Assembly (NCBI RefSeq): GCF_001613265.1
Contig: NZ_BDCA01000017.1
Coordinates: 1 to 64,000, forward strand
Length of the DNA: 64,000 nt
Direction: 5' to 3'
Origin: Nocardia vermiculata NBRC 100427
GTDB lineage: Bacteria > Actinomycetota > Actinomycetes > Mycobacteriales > Mycobacteriaceae
Below the pieces are notes generated by a model. It searched no databases, had not been told where the DNA came from, and worked only from the letters and a program-made list of their open reading frames with translations. Shown here piece after piece: positions 15,572-24,170 of this stretch (positions within the stretch are counted from its first letter, which is position 1; each line of letters starts with the position of its first letter). The position numbers and the translations under genes were made by a program.

Positions 15572-16751
15572 GCGGATTCTGTTCAGCCGCCCCTATCGTG
15601 CCGAGAACGAGCTGGCGAATCTCGCCGCGGTACTGGCCTCCGACCACAGCCACGGCGACGGCCGCTTCACCGGCGCGGCGACCGCGAAGCTGCGCGCGAT
15701 CACCCGGGCTCGGCACGCCCTGCTGACCACCTCGTGCACGCATGCACTGGAGATGGCGGGTCTGCTACTCGAGCTCGGACCCGACGACGAGGTCATCGTC
15801 CCGAGTTTCGCCTTCACCTCCACCGCGACCGCCGTCGCGGTGCGCGGGGCGACCTGCGTTTTCGCCGATATCGACGAGCGCGGCAATCTCGATCCGGAAT
15901 CGGTGGCGGCCGCGGTCACCCGCCGCACCAAGGCGATCGTCGTGATCCACTACGGCGGGGTCGGCGCCGATATGGACCGGCTACTCGCGCTCGCGCGGGC
16001 GTACGGGCTCGCCATCATCGAGGACACCGCCCACGGGCTGGGAGGTCGCTGGCGGGGACGTCCACTCGGCACCATCGGCACGGTCGGGGCGCTGAGCTTC
16101 CACGACACCAAGAACGTGCACTGCGGCGAGGGCGGTGCGGTGCTGCTCACCGACGACATCCTCATGGATCGTGCCGAGATCATCCGGGAGAAGGGCACCG
16201 ACCGGGCACGTTTCCTGCGCGGCGCGGTCGACAAGTACTCCTGGCAGGACATCGGATCCAGTTATCTGCCCAGCGAACTGAACGCAGCGGTACTCGATGC
16301 GCAACTGTCGGAATTCGATCGGATCCAGGCCGGGCGGCTGCGGGTGTGGAACAGCTACTCCGCGGCACTGCCGGACTGGGCCGCGCGCAACGATATCCGG
16401 CTGATGCAGGTACCGGCCGACCGCGAGCACACCGCGCACCTGTTCTACCTACGAACCCCAACCGAGGCCGGCCGGGACCGGCTCATCGCCCACCTGCGCG
16501 AGCACGGAATCTGCGCACCGTTCCACTATGTGCCGCTGCACTCCAGCCCGGCCGGGCAGAAACTCGGCCGGACCACGGTGCCGTGTCCTCGGACCGTGGA
16601 GTTCTCCGCGACGCTGGTGCGCCTGCCGCTGTGGCCCGATCTCGGGGATCGGCAGGTGGAGCGGGTGATCGACGCGGTGCGCGGGTTCACGGTCCGACGT
16701 GCGGGTCAGGCCGGCAGGGTGGCCGCCGACGCCTCGGTGAGCTCCTCGTAG
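15555..16751 (+). CDS. TDP-4-amino-4,6-dideoxygalactose transaminase, WecE/RffA type
   Basis: A 398-residue PLP enzyme of the DegT/DnrJ/EryC1/StrS class. Long stretches follow E. coli WecE: LLTTSCTHALEMAGLLLELGP, then IHYGGVGADMD, IIEDTAHG (PLP-binding Asp157), SFHDTKN (Schiff-base Lys186), GEGGA, AEIIREKGT and WQDIGSSYLPSELNA. WecE converts TDP-4-keto-6-deoxyglucose plus glutamate to TDP-Fuc4N, so the same product is inferred here. GTG 15555 follows GGAGG at a 9-bp spacing; GTG 15561 is an alternative. It is coupled to the GT2 gene. Its 3' end overlaps the convergent Rv1683-like gene by 46 bp. The supplying dehydratase (RmlB type) is not in the window. Confidence 0.9.
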   Translation: MPVTAERILFSRPYRAENELANLAAVLASDHSHGDGRFTGAATAKLRAITRARHALLTTSCTHALEMAGLLLELGPDDEVIVPSFAFTSTATAVAVRGATCVFADIDERGNLDPESVAAAVTRRTKAIVVIHYGGVGADMDRLLALARAYGLAIIEDTAHGLGGRWRGRPLGTIGTVGALSFHDTKNVHCGEGGAVLLTDDILMDRAEIIREKGTDRARFLRGAVDKYSWQDIGSSYLPSELNAAVLDAQLSEFDRIQAGRLRVWNSYSAALPDWAARNDIRLMQVPADREHTAHLFYLRTPTEAGRDRLIAHLREHGICAPFHYVPLHSSPAGQKLGRTTVPCPRTVEFSATLVRLPLWPDLGDRQVERVIDAVRGFTVRRAGQAGRVAADASVSSS

Positions 16752-19654
16752 GTGTCGGTCTCGCGGTTGTAGTACCAGGTCCCGGCACCCGGCTGCGGGC
16801 GCACCCGGGCCTGCACCCGATCGGTGGCAGGACGGAAGCTGGAGCTGCGGGGGATCTCGTCGACGACGTGGACGAGGTCGGGACGCTGGGCCCGGTCCAA
16901 CGCGCGCAGCCCCTCGGTGAGGTCGGCCGGCTCGAGGCGATGGCCCGCCCGCACACTCACTGCGGCGACCGCGAGCGTGGTCGCCGCGGTACGGCGTCCG
17001 AACACCACCTCCAGATCGACGGCGGCGATATCGTTGAGCGCGTCGGCGATCGGCTGGGTGTACACCGGTCCGCGCGGTGTGACGATGACGGTGTCACGAC
17101 GATCCATCAACCAGTAGTCCCCGTCGCTGTCGCGGCGGAACAGGTTCTCGGTCGCGGTCCAGGCATCGCCGGGCGCGAAGACGCCCCGCAGCACACCGCG
17201 CGAGAAATCGGCGGCCCCACCCGCACGGCCGATCAACAGACCCACCTCGTTGTCGGCGGCGCGGCGAGCGAAACCGCGGGCATCGGTGATGATCTGCTCG
17301 GTAACCGGGTCGTAGGAGATCAGTTCCACCTTCGCGGTCCCGGGTACGGGTCGGCCCTTGCAGCCGATCTTGACGCCCGCCACGTTGGCCAGCACCACGT
17401 CGCCCTCGATGGAGGCGTAGAACTCGAGTACCCGCGCCGGGGCGAATCGTTCGACGGTGCGCCGCCACAGCCCGGCCGGGACGCCGGAGCCGATGAACAA
17501 GCGGATCGGATGCGGATGCCCGTCGCCGAAGGTACCGGCATCGAGGATGTCGCGCAGCATGGTCCAGGTGTAGGTGACCACGGTGACGCCGTAGCGGTGC
17601 ACCTCTTCGGCGAAGCTCGGCGGATCCAGCGACCGGGCCAGCGCGATCCGGCTGCCACCGGCGATCGCCCCACCGAGGCTGACCAGCAGTCCGGACGAAT
17701 GATGCAGCGGGGCAAGGCAGTACACGGTGTCGTGCCGGTCGAGATCGGCGGCGGAGGAGGTACCGAAGGCCGAGACCGCCCAGCGTTGATTGGTGATGTA
17801 TTTCAGCTCGACCTTGTCACCGGTACCGGTGACGAGAATGAACGCCAGCTCGCGGGCGAGCCCGGGGTCTGGGCGGAACCACCCCGGCAGCGTCACGGTC
17901 GCCGGATCGACCTGTTCCAGGTCGTACACCTCGGCCCCGGCCGGGACGGCCAGGGTGCGGGCGGCTCCCCCGCCCAGCACCAGCACCCGGCACGCGGTCT
18001 GCACCGCGGCCCGCAGGTTCTCCGGATCGGCGACGATCACCGTGGTCCGGGTGGATTCGACCGCCCGGCCGATCTCACTACCCGGCGCCAGCAGGACCGC
18101 GACGGCACCGATCCGGGACAGCGCGGCGACGGTCGCCAGCGCGCTCGGCCTGGTCTCCATGAGCACGCCGACCCGGGCGCCCGGGCGCACGCCCGCAGAT
18201 ACCAGCCCGCGCACCACGTTATCGATGCGCTCCCCCACCGCGGCGTGGGTGTGAACCCGGTCGTCGAACAGGAACAGATCCTGTTGCGGTGTGCTGCGCT
18301 GCTGCTCGGCCAGCAAGCGGCCCAGCGAAATCCGGGTGTGTGGCTGAATCATCCCCAACCGGGTCAGCCGAGGTAGCGCACGAGCCGCCTCACCGGTGAG
18401 TTCCACCGAACCGCGCAGGGTTCTACCGGCCAGCACCCCCAGCGTCGCACCGAGTCCCGCGCCGGCCTCGGCCAGGCCTGCCGCCGTGTGCACGACCCGG
18501 TTGACCGCGGAGGTCTGCCGGTCGGCGGCGACATGTTCCCCCATGGGGGCGATGTCGTCGGGCAGATCACTGCTGCCTTCCAGCCAGCGCACCCAGTCGC
18601 GCACCAGCGGCCAGGTCCGGGTGGTCGCCGTCGATCCCGCGACCAGCCCGAAATGTCCCGCGACCACGGAGGCCTCGTAAACATCGGCGTTGGGAGCGGC
18701 GCGCACGATTCCCCGGACGGCGCCGGGCTGGCCGATATCGTCGACCTCCCCCACGAACGCGAGGATCGGGCATTTCAGTTCGGCCAGTGAGACCGGCTGA
18801 TCCCGGATCACGAAACCACCCGACATCAGCCGGTTGTGCGCGACGAACTGTTTGAGCAGGTCGGCGGCAGCCGGCCCGGAGTAGGCGACCCAGCCGTCCT
18901 GTTCCAGGAATCGGCGCTGCCGCTCTCTGGGCAGCAGCGCCTCCCGGTCGTGCAGCTGGCGCAGAAAGTCGATGCGGGCCTTCGCGGTCTTCATCGGATC
19001 CAGCATCTGGAATCCGAGGCGCACCATGGAATCGGTGATCGGCAGCCGGTTGAGCACATGATCGGCGATGAAGTCGGCGGCCTCCGACACCAGCCCGTAG
19101 GGCAACCCGAACGGCAGACCGGCCACGATATCGACCGGGCTGCCGAAGGTGACGATGCTCTGCACGCCCTTGCCGTAGCGGAACGCGGAGGTCTGGTAGG
19201 CGAACATGCCGCCCTGCGAATAGCCCATCAGGTGTACCGCGCGACCGGTCCGCTCGTTGACCGTGTCGATCGCATTCGACACGGCGAGCACGTGATCGGC
19301 CAGATCTCGCTGCCAGCCGCCTTCTTCGGTGGCCGGAGATCCGAAATCGACCACCCAGCAGTCGATTCCGGCACGATGCAGAATTCCTACCGCCCCCTCC
19401 TCGGCATTCACATCGTAGATGTCGGCATTCACCATCAGGGGCGGGACCAGCAGCGCCACCGGACGATCGGCGGCAGGGGCGTCGTCGGGGAAGTAGCGGC
19501 GCAGACGATACATGCGCTTGCGTTCGGCGACCTCGTAGGGCGAGGACTCCAGGTCGTGGGCGAGACCGCCGAAGCGAATGACCTCGATTCCGTTCTGCGC
19601 CGTCGCCAGCAACCGCCGCACCGGCCCGATGACGGTCGTCGTATCGAATTTCAC
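16706..19654 (-). CDS. PhaC-like alpha/beta hydrolase fused to a degenerate acyl-CoA ligase (Rv1683-like)
   Basis: A 982-residue two-part protein. Residues about 1-360 resemble PhaC/lipase alpha/beta hydrolases, with nucleophile motif GYSQGG, a late FVGEVDDIGQPG acidic loop and VVAGHFGL His motif. Residues about 430-960 resemble AMP-forming acyl-CoA ligases. The ligase half is worn: the P-loop reads VTGTGDKVEL instead of TSGTTGxPKG, and the catalytic C-terminal GK motif is absent (PRSSSFRPATDRV). The layout matches M. tuberculosis Rv1683, linked in the literature to triacylglycerol bodies. GTG 19654 is preferred because GGGAGC precedes it and the product then begins KFDTTTVIGP; the frame is open to 19693. 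Confidence 0.85.
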   Translation of the reverse strand: MKFDTTTVIGPVRRLLATAQNGIEVIRFGGLAHDLESSPYEVAERKRMYRLRRYFPDDAPAADRPVALLVPPLMVNADIYDVNAEEGAVGILHRAGIDCWVVDFGSPATEEGGWQRDLADHVLAVSNAIDTVNERTGRAVHLMGYSQGGMFAYQTSAFRYGKGVQSIVTFGSPVDIVAGLPFGLPYGLVSEAADFIADHVLNRLPITDSMVRLGFQMLDPMKTAKARIDFLRQLHDREALLPRERQRRFLEQDGWVAYSGPAAADLLKQFVAHNRLMSGGFVIRDQPVSLAELKCPILAFVGEVDDIGQPGAVRGIVRAAPNADVYEASVVAGHFGLVAGSTATTRTWPLVRDWVRWLEGSSDLPDDIAPMGEHVAADRQTSAVNRVVHTAAGLAEAGAGLGATLGVLAGRTLRGSVELTGEAARALPRLTRLGMIQPHTRISLGRLLAEQQRSTPQQDLFLFDDRVHTHAAVGERIDNVVRGLVSAGVRPGARVGVLMETRPSALATVAALSRIGAVAVLLAPGSEIGRAVESTRTTVIVADPENLRAAVQTACRVLVLGGGAARTLAVPAGAEVYDLEQVDPATVTLPGWFRPDPGLARELAFILVTGTGDKVELKYITNQRWAVSAFGTSSAADLDRHDTVYCLAPLHHSSGLLVSLGGAIAGGSRIALARSLDPPSFAEEVHRYGVTVVTYTWTMLRDILDAGTFGDGHPHPIRLFIGSGVPAGLWRRTVERFAPARVLEFYASIEGDVVLANVAGVKIGCKGRPVPGTAKVELISYDPVTEQIITDARGFARRAADNEVGLLIGRAGGAADFSRGVLRGVFAPGDAWTATENLFRRDSDGDYWLMDRRDTVIVTPRGPVYTQPIADALNDIAAVDLEVVFGRRTAATTLAVAAVSVRAGHRLEPADLTEGLRALDRAQRPDLVHVVDEIPRSSSFRPATDRVQARVRPQPGAGTWYYNRETDTYEELTEASAATLPA

Positions 19655-19837
19655 GCTCGCTCCCAGCCCTTGCCCTGCGCCTGACACCACCACGCCCCCT
19701 GCGTGCGAGTCGAGCCTGCCACATCCTCAGCCTACTGCGGGACCGGTGTGATCGGTCCCATCCGGGAGCGAGACCGACCGTGCGAGCTGTCGCGGCCGAT
19801 GCTGCAGGTCTTCGGCGGTCGCCGCCGATAAGGTGGG

Positions 19838-20404
19838 GTGGTGACCGGCACCCACCTCACCTACCCCACAGTCTCCGCAGACCGTGAATCGCTGCCCGTC
19901 GAACTGGTCGACGAGCAGGGTCGCTCGATCGGCGCATGCCCGGTGTCGGAGGCCCATACCGCGCCCGGCCGGCTGCATCGCGCATTCTCGGTCCTGCTGT
20001 TCGCCCCGGACGGCGGCGTGCTGCTGCAACAGCGTGCCGCGGTGAAGACCCGGTTTCCCCTGCGCTGGTCCAACACCTGCTGCGGGCATCCGGCGCCGGG
20101 GCAATCGGTGACCGAGGCCGCGGCGGTGCGGCTCGGCGAGGAACTGCGGATCGCGGCGCCGTTGCGCGAGGTCGGCGTCTACCGTTATCGGGCCGACGAT
20201 CCGGCGACCGGGCTGGTCGAGGACGAATGGGACCACGTGCTGATCGGCGAGCTCGCCGAGCTCCCCGGCGACCCCGATCCGGCCGAGGTGGCGGGGCTGC
20301 GACGGCTGGAACCGGACCGGCTCACCGCCGACATCGCCTCGGCTCCGGAGCACTTCACGCCGTGGCTGCAGGGTGTGCTCGCCACGGCGTGTGCCGGTCG
20401 CTGA
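19838..20404 (+). CDS. idi: Isopentenyl-diphosphate delta-isomerase, type I
   Basis: Interconverts isopentenyl and dimethylallyl diphosphate for polyprenyl and carotenoid synthesis. The 188-residue Nudix-fold protein carries the catalytic Cys region WSNTCCGHP, a degenerate Nudix box (APGQSVTEAAAVRLGEEL) and the catalytic Glu motif EDEWDHVL, all at normal spacing. Length is typical. GTG 19838 and 19841 are both possible starts; a GATAAG element a few bases upstream allows a near-leaderless transcript. It is convergent with hmp, with a 9-bp gap. Confidence 0.95.
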   Translation: MVTGTHLTYPTVSADRESLPVELVDEQGRSIGACPVSEAHTAPGRLHRAFSVLLFAPDGGVLLQQRAAVKTRFPLRWSNTCCGHPAPGQSVTEAAAVRLGEELRIAAPLREVGVYRYRADDPATGLVEDEWDHVLIGELAELPGDPDPAEVAGLRRLEPDRLTADIASAPEHFTPWLQGVLATACAGR

Positions 20405-20413
20405 CTCGCCGGA

Positions 20414-21652
20414 TCAGCGGTCCAGAAGCCAGTCGTTGGGGGCGAACAGTTCGAAGTGGATCTGTTCGTCGGCGATATCGGCCGCCTTCAATTGAGCGCG
20501 GGTCGCCTGCAGGAAGCCGGTGCCACCGCACAGGTAGACGTCGGCACCGGCGGGCACCTCGATCCCGTCGAGGGACAGGAAGCCGGTCCGGGCCGCACCG
20601 TTCGACGGCTGCTCGTACCAGACGATCAGCTCGGCTCCGGGGAGTCCGGCGACCAGATCGGCCTGTGTGGCGCGCAGCGGATGGGTGGCTTCGGCCCGGT
20701 CGGCGTGCAGGACCACGACCTTACGTTGTGATCCGGTGGCGGCGAGGTACTCGAGGATGCCGACCATCGGCGTGATACCGATCCCGGCGGAGACCAGCAC
20801 CAGTGGGGTCGATGCCGCGGTGTCGACGGTCAGGTCGCCGAACGGGAGCGTGATCTGCAGCCGGTCACCGACGGCGACGTCGGTGTGCAGGAAACTCGAT
20901 ACCTCTCCCTCGGGGCGGCCGTCGATCTCGTCGACGCGGCGCACCGCGAACGCGAGCCGGCCCGCGCCGGGCGCCTGCACGAGGCTGTACTGCCGCAGCT
21001 GACGGGCACCGTCGGGCAGATCGACACCGACCGAGACATACTGTCCCGGAACGAAATCCGGCAGCGGGGTCGCAGCATCGACGGCCTCGACGACGAATGT
21101 GGCGGTGGCGGCCGGATCGTCGATTCGCTCGATCACCCGCACCTCGCGGAAGACCTCCCCCGGCTCCACTCCGGCGCCGGCATAGAGCTCGCCCTCGAAG
21201 CCCATCAGCGTGTCCGCCATCAGCCAGTACACCCGGTCCCAGGCGGCGGCCACCTCGGCGGTGACGGCATCGCCGAGCACGTGCACGATGGCGGCGAACA
21301 GATGCTCGTGCACGATCGGGTAATGCGCGGGCAGGACGCCCAGCGAAGCATGTTTGTGGCCGATGCGGGACAGCAGCTGACGGGGATGCGGCAAATCCGG
21401 ATCGATCAGGTGGGTGGCGAAGGTGGCGATCGAGGCCGCCAGCGCGCGCTGCTGCTCGCCCTGCGCCTGGTTGCCGCGGTTGAACACATTACGCAGCAGA
21501 TCCGGATGTGCGGCGAAGAGGCGACGGTAGAACTCGGAGGTGATCTCGCCGATGTTGGCGCCGATCGCGGGCAGGGTGGCGCGGACGATCTCGACGTGAT
21601 GCGGTTCGAGGTCGGCGATGGTGTCCAGGGCCGAGGTCGAGGCGGTGGTCAT
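20414..21652 (-). CDS. hmp: Flavohemoprotein nitric oxide dioxygenase
   Basis: Converts NO to nitrate using O2 and NAD(P)H. The 412-residue protein has an N-terminal globin (proximal heme His in VHEHL, about residue 117; FNRGNQAQGEQ helix), then a ferredoxin-reductase-type FAD domain (RQYSLVQAPG) and an NAD domain (SAGIGITPMVGIL, YLCGGTGFL). The ATG at 21652 has an excellent AGAGGAG ribosome-binding site at 7 bp; in-frame sequence upstream is not family-like. nsrR lies 239 bp upstream on the same strand, so NO-dependent control is expected. Confidence 0.96.
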   Translation of the reverse strand: MTTASTSALDTIADLEPHHVEIVRATLPAIGANIGEITSEFYRRLFAAHPDLLRNVFNRGNQAQGEQQRALAASIATFATHLIDPDLPHPRQLLSRIGHKHASLGVLPAHYPIVHEHLFAAIVHVLGDAVTAEVAAAWDRVYWLMADTLMGFEGELYAGAGVEPGEVFREVRVIERIDDPAATATFVVEAVDAATPLPDFVPGQYVSVGVDLPDGARQLRQYSLVQAPGAGRLAFAVRRVDEIDGRPEGEVSSFLHTDVAVGDRLQITLPFGDLTVDTAASTPLVLVSAGIGITPMVGILEYLAATGSQRKVVVLHADRAEATHPLRATQADLVAGLPGAELIVWYEQPSNGAARTGFLSLDGIEVPAGADVYLCGGTGFLQATRAQLKAADIADEQIHFELFAPNDWLLDR

Positions 21653-21776
21653 GGTGGAACTCCTCTTCGAGCAACAATTCCGGTGTCTCGCCGGACAAAT
21701 TCCACGGTAGCCATTTCCATCGCGCGGGTGCCAATTATCCGGACGTGCGTTCAATTACCGGCTCGAATGCGGTTTA

Positions 21777-21790
21777 TGTTACATGGAACA
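21777..21790. promoter_or_regulatory. Imperfect palindrome upstream of hmp
   Basis: TGTTACATGGAACA is a palindrome with one mismatched pair, centred on CATG, 125 bp upstream of the hmp start in an AT-rich part of the hmp-nsrR gap. It might be an operator, but it does not match the NsrR sites I know. A possible hmp promoter lies closer to the gene (TTGGCA and TACCGT on the minus strand, spacing about 19). Confidence 0.3.
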
Positions 21791-21891
21791 CACTTATTTC
21801 AGATGATAGCGAAACCGACTGACTTCCTGGACATGTTGGTGCCCAAGCAGTTACAGAGAACAGATCGGCGCAATTCCCGAAAACAGCCGCG

Positions 21892-22374
21892 TCAGAAATC
21901 CAGCGGAGAATCCACGGATATTCCGCCGAAAGGCACACTCGGCAACGAGGAAAGATGGAGCAATTCCTGTGTTTTCCGGTCGACCAGATCACTGAGCGAA
22001 TATCGATCGAGTTCGGAGTAGAACGATTCCTGCGCCTGCGCGAGAATACGGCGCAGCCGGCAGGCTCCGGCCAGCGGGCATGGATGGTCCCCGACACATT
22101 CGACGACCTCGGCCCGTTCCTCCAGGCCACGCACGATCTGCCCGACGGTGGCGCTGCGGCCGGCGTCGGTGAGAAAGATGCCACCGGCGCGGCCCCGTTG
22201 CGAGGCCACCAGACCCAGTTCGGACAGCTTCGTCACGGCCTTGGCGACATAGTGTTCCGAGGCGTTGACCTGGCGCGCGACGAGTTTGACGGTCACCCGC
22301 TCCTCGGCTCCGCTACTGACCGCGAGCCGCATCATCGCACGCAGCCCGAGATCGGTGAACCGCGACAACTGCAC
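21892..22374 (-). CDS. nsrR: NsrR, Rrf2-family nitric-oxide sensor repressor
   Basis: The 160-residue Rrf2 regulator has a winged helix-turn-helix (VTVKLVARQVNASEHYVAKAVTKLSELGLV) and three cysteines at 93, 99 and 105 plus Asp8. These are the same positions that ligate the [4Fe-4S] cluster in Streptomyces coelicolor NsrR. The cluster reacts with NO, releasing repression of hmp. The gene lies directly upstream of hmp on the same strand. The start is a GTG; no better one is seen. Confidence 0.93.
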   Translation of the reverse strand: MQLSRFTDLGLRAMMRLAVSSGAEERVTVKLVARQVNASEHYVAKAVTKLSELGLVASQRGRAGGIFLTDAGRSATVGQIVRGLEERAEVVECVGDHPCPLAGACRLRRILAQAQESFYSELDRYSLSDLVDRKTQELLHLSSLPSVPFGGISVDSPLDF

Positions 22375-22546
22375 GTACCCAGGTTACCGATCACCACCCT
22401 AATTCCGCCTTCGGAAAGCGCATTCACGCCTGTGTCCTCAATTACTCCACCGAGCACCGATTTTGCGACCGGCGCCATGGCACTCACACCGCCACCTCGC
22501 AGTGGCGGTGCGCCCGTGACGGGCAAGGGTCTGGCAACATGACCGC

Positions 22547-23767
22547 ATGGAGCTGATCGGGTTCGATCGCATCGCCGCGGCACGCGAGGTCCTGGCCCCC
22601 GTGGTACGGCGCACCCCGATCGTCGCCTCCCGGGTCCTGTCGGAGCGTGCCGGTACCGAGGTGCTGCTCAAATGCGAGAACCTGCAGCGCACCGGTTCGT
22701 TCAAACCACGCGGCGCCTACTTCCGGATCGCGAATCTGGCGCCGGAGGAACGGGCGGCCGGTGTGGTGGCAGCCAGCGCGGGCAATCACGGACAGGGCGT
22801 CGCGTGGGCCGCGGCGACACTCGGATTGTCCTCGACGGTGTTCATGCCGATCGGTGCGCCGCTGCCCAAGGTGGTCGCCACCCGCGCCTACGGCGCCACC
22901 GTCCGGCAAGCCGGCGCCACCGTGGACGAAACTCTGCTCGCCGCACAGGATTTCGCCGCCGACACCGGTGCGACGCTGATTCATCCGTTCGATCATCCGG
23001 ACATCGTCGCCGGACAGGCCACCGTCGCGCTCGAACTGCTCGAACAACTCCCCGAGGTCGGTACGGTCCTGGTGCCGACCGGTGGCGGTGGTCTGCTGGC
23101 CGGGATCGCGGCCGCACTACATCCGGTGGCACCGCAGGTGCGGGTGATCGGGGTGCAGGCGGCCCTGGCCGCGGCGTGGCCGGATTCGCTGCGCTTCGGT
23201 GAACCGGTAGCCCTGCAACGCATGTCGACCATCGCCGACGGTATCGCCGTGGGCCGGCCCGGCGAGGTGCCTTTCGCGCACGTCATCGCCCACCATCCGG
23301 AGATCGTCACCGTCGACGACGATGCGCTGTCCGAAGCGGTGCTGGTCTGCCTGGAACGAGCGAAACTGGTGGTGGAACCCGCCGGAGCGGCGGGCGTCGC
23401 AGCCCTGCTCAGTTGCGCGGCCGACGAATTGGCGCTCCGCGGGCCCGTCTGCGCGATCGTGTCCGGCGGCAATGTGGACCCGATCCTGCTCACTCGTATC
23501 CTCGGGCACGGTCTCAGCGCCGCCGGACGCTATCTCGTCGTGCGGATCGTCCTGTCCGACCGGCCCGGGAGCCTGAGCGCACTGCTCGACACGATCGCCG
23601 GAACCGAGGCAAACGTCCTCGATGTGGTGCACGCGCGCACCGCCGCAGAGCTGGCCATCGACGAGGTCGAGGTGCTGGTCACCCTGGAAACCCGCGGCGC
23701 GGCCCACCGCGACGACGTGCTCGAGGCGATCCGGGGCGCGAAATACACTGTGCGTGTCCATCACTGA
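22547..23767 (+). CDS. ilvA: Threonine dehydratase (threonine ammonia-lyase)
   Basis: PLP enzyme that deaminates threonine to 2-oxobutyrate, the first step toward isoleucine. The 406-residue protein has the Lys-PLP motif GSFKPRGA (about residues 50-57), SAGNHGQG, the phosphate-binding glycine loop TGGGGLLAG, and a C-terminal ACT-like domain (YLVVRIVLSDRPGSLSALLD onward). This short form (TdcB-like with one ACT) serves as either biosynthetic or catabolic enzyme in actinobacteria, so the symbol is tentative. AAGGG lies 18 bp before the ATG. It is divergent from nsrR. Confidence 0.9.
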   Translation: MELIGFDRIAAAREVLAPVVRRTPIVASRVLSERAGTEVLLKCENLQRTGSFKPRGAYFRIANLAPEERAAGVVAASAGNHGQGVAWAAATLGLSSTVFMPIGAPLPKVVATRAYGATVRQAGATVDETLLAAQDFAADTGATLIHPFDHPDIVAGQATVALELLEQLPEVGTVLVPTGGGGLLAGIAAALHPVAPQVRVIGVQAALAAAWPDSLRFGEPVALQRMSTIADGIAVGRPGEVPFAHVIAHHPEIVTVDDDALSEAVLVCLERAKLVVEPAGAAGVAALLSCAADELALRGPVCAIVSGGNVDPILLTRILGHGLSAAGRYLVVRIVLSDRPGSLSALLDTIAGTEANVLDVVHARTAAELAIDEVEVLVTLETRGAAHRDDVLEAIRGAKYTVRVHH

Positions 23768-23813
23768 GACAGCCGGCGGAAGCGGTGCCGCACCTGCCGA
23801 AAACGGGAGCAGA

Positions 23814-24137
23814 TCAGTGTGAACCGCCGAGTTCCAATGCCAGTACCCCGGCGATCAGCAGGCCTATCCCGCCGATCTGCACCATCGTGAGCCGCTCGTC
23901 GAGAAACAGCGCACCGATGGTGGCGACCAGTGCCACTCCGATCGCCGACCACACCCCATAGGCGACCCCCACCGACATCCCCCGCTTCAGCGCCTGCGAC
24001 AGGAAGACGAACGCCGCCGCATAGCCGACCACCACCACGATCGAGGGTACGAGTTTGGTGAACCCCTCGGACAGCTTCAGCGAGACCGTGGCCGACACTT
24101 CCGACACGATGGCCAATCCGAGCAATACGAACATCAT
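23814..24137 (-). CDS. Small multidrug resistance (SMR) efflux protein
   Basis: A 107-residue, four-helix membrane protein of the EmrE/Mmr type, which exchanges lipophilic cations or guanidinium compounds for protons as a dimer. The essential membrane Glu is present in helix 1 (AIVSEVSATVSLKLSEGF), and the helix-2/3 signature FVFLSQALKRGMSVGVAYGVWSAIGV is intact. It sits between the ends of ilvA (convergent) and argH (same strand, 33 bp away). It is unrelated to arginine synthesis. Confidence 0.93.
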   Translation of the reverse strand: MMFVLLGLAIVSEVSATVSLKLSEGFTKLVPSIVVVVGYAAAFVFLSQALKRGMSVGVAYGVWSAIGVALVATIGALFLDERLTMVQIGGIGLLIAGVLALELGGSH

Positions 24138-24170
24138 GCGCGCACGATAGCGCGGTGGCCTCGCCGCGGT

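Noticed and set aside
15734..18376. Very long plus-strand open frame (about 880 codons) crossing the aminotransferase and the Rv1683-like gene
   Set aside because: It is out of frame over the clear wecE-type gene and antisense to the Rv1683-like gene. Arg/Gly/Pro-rich translation without motifs is typical of shadow frames in high-GC DNA.
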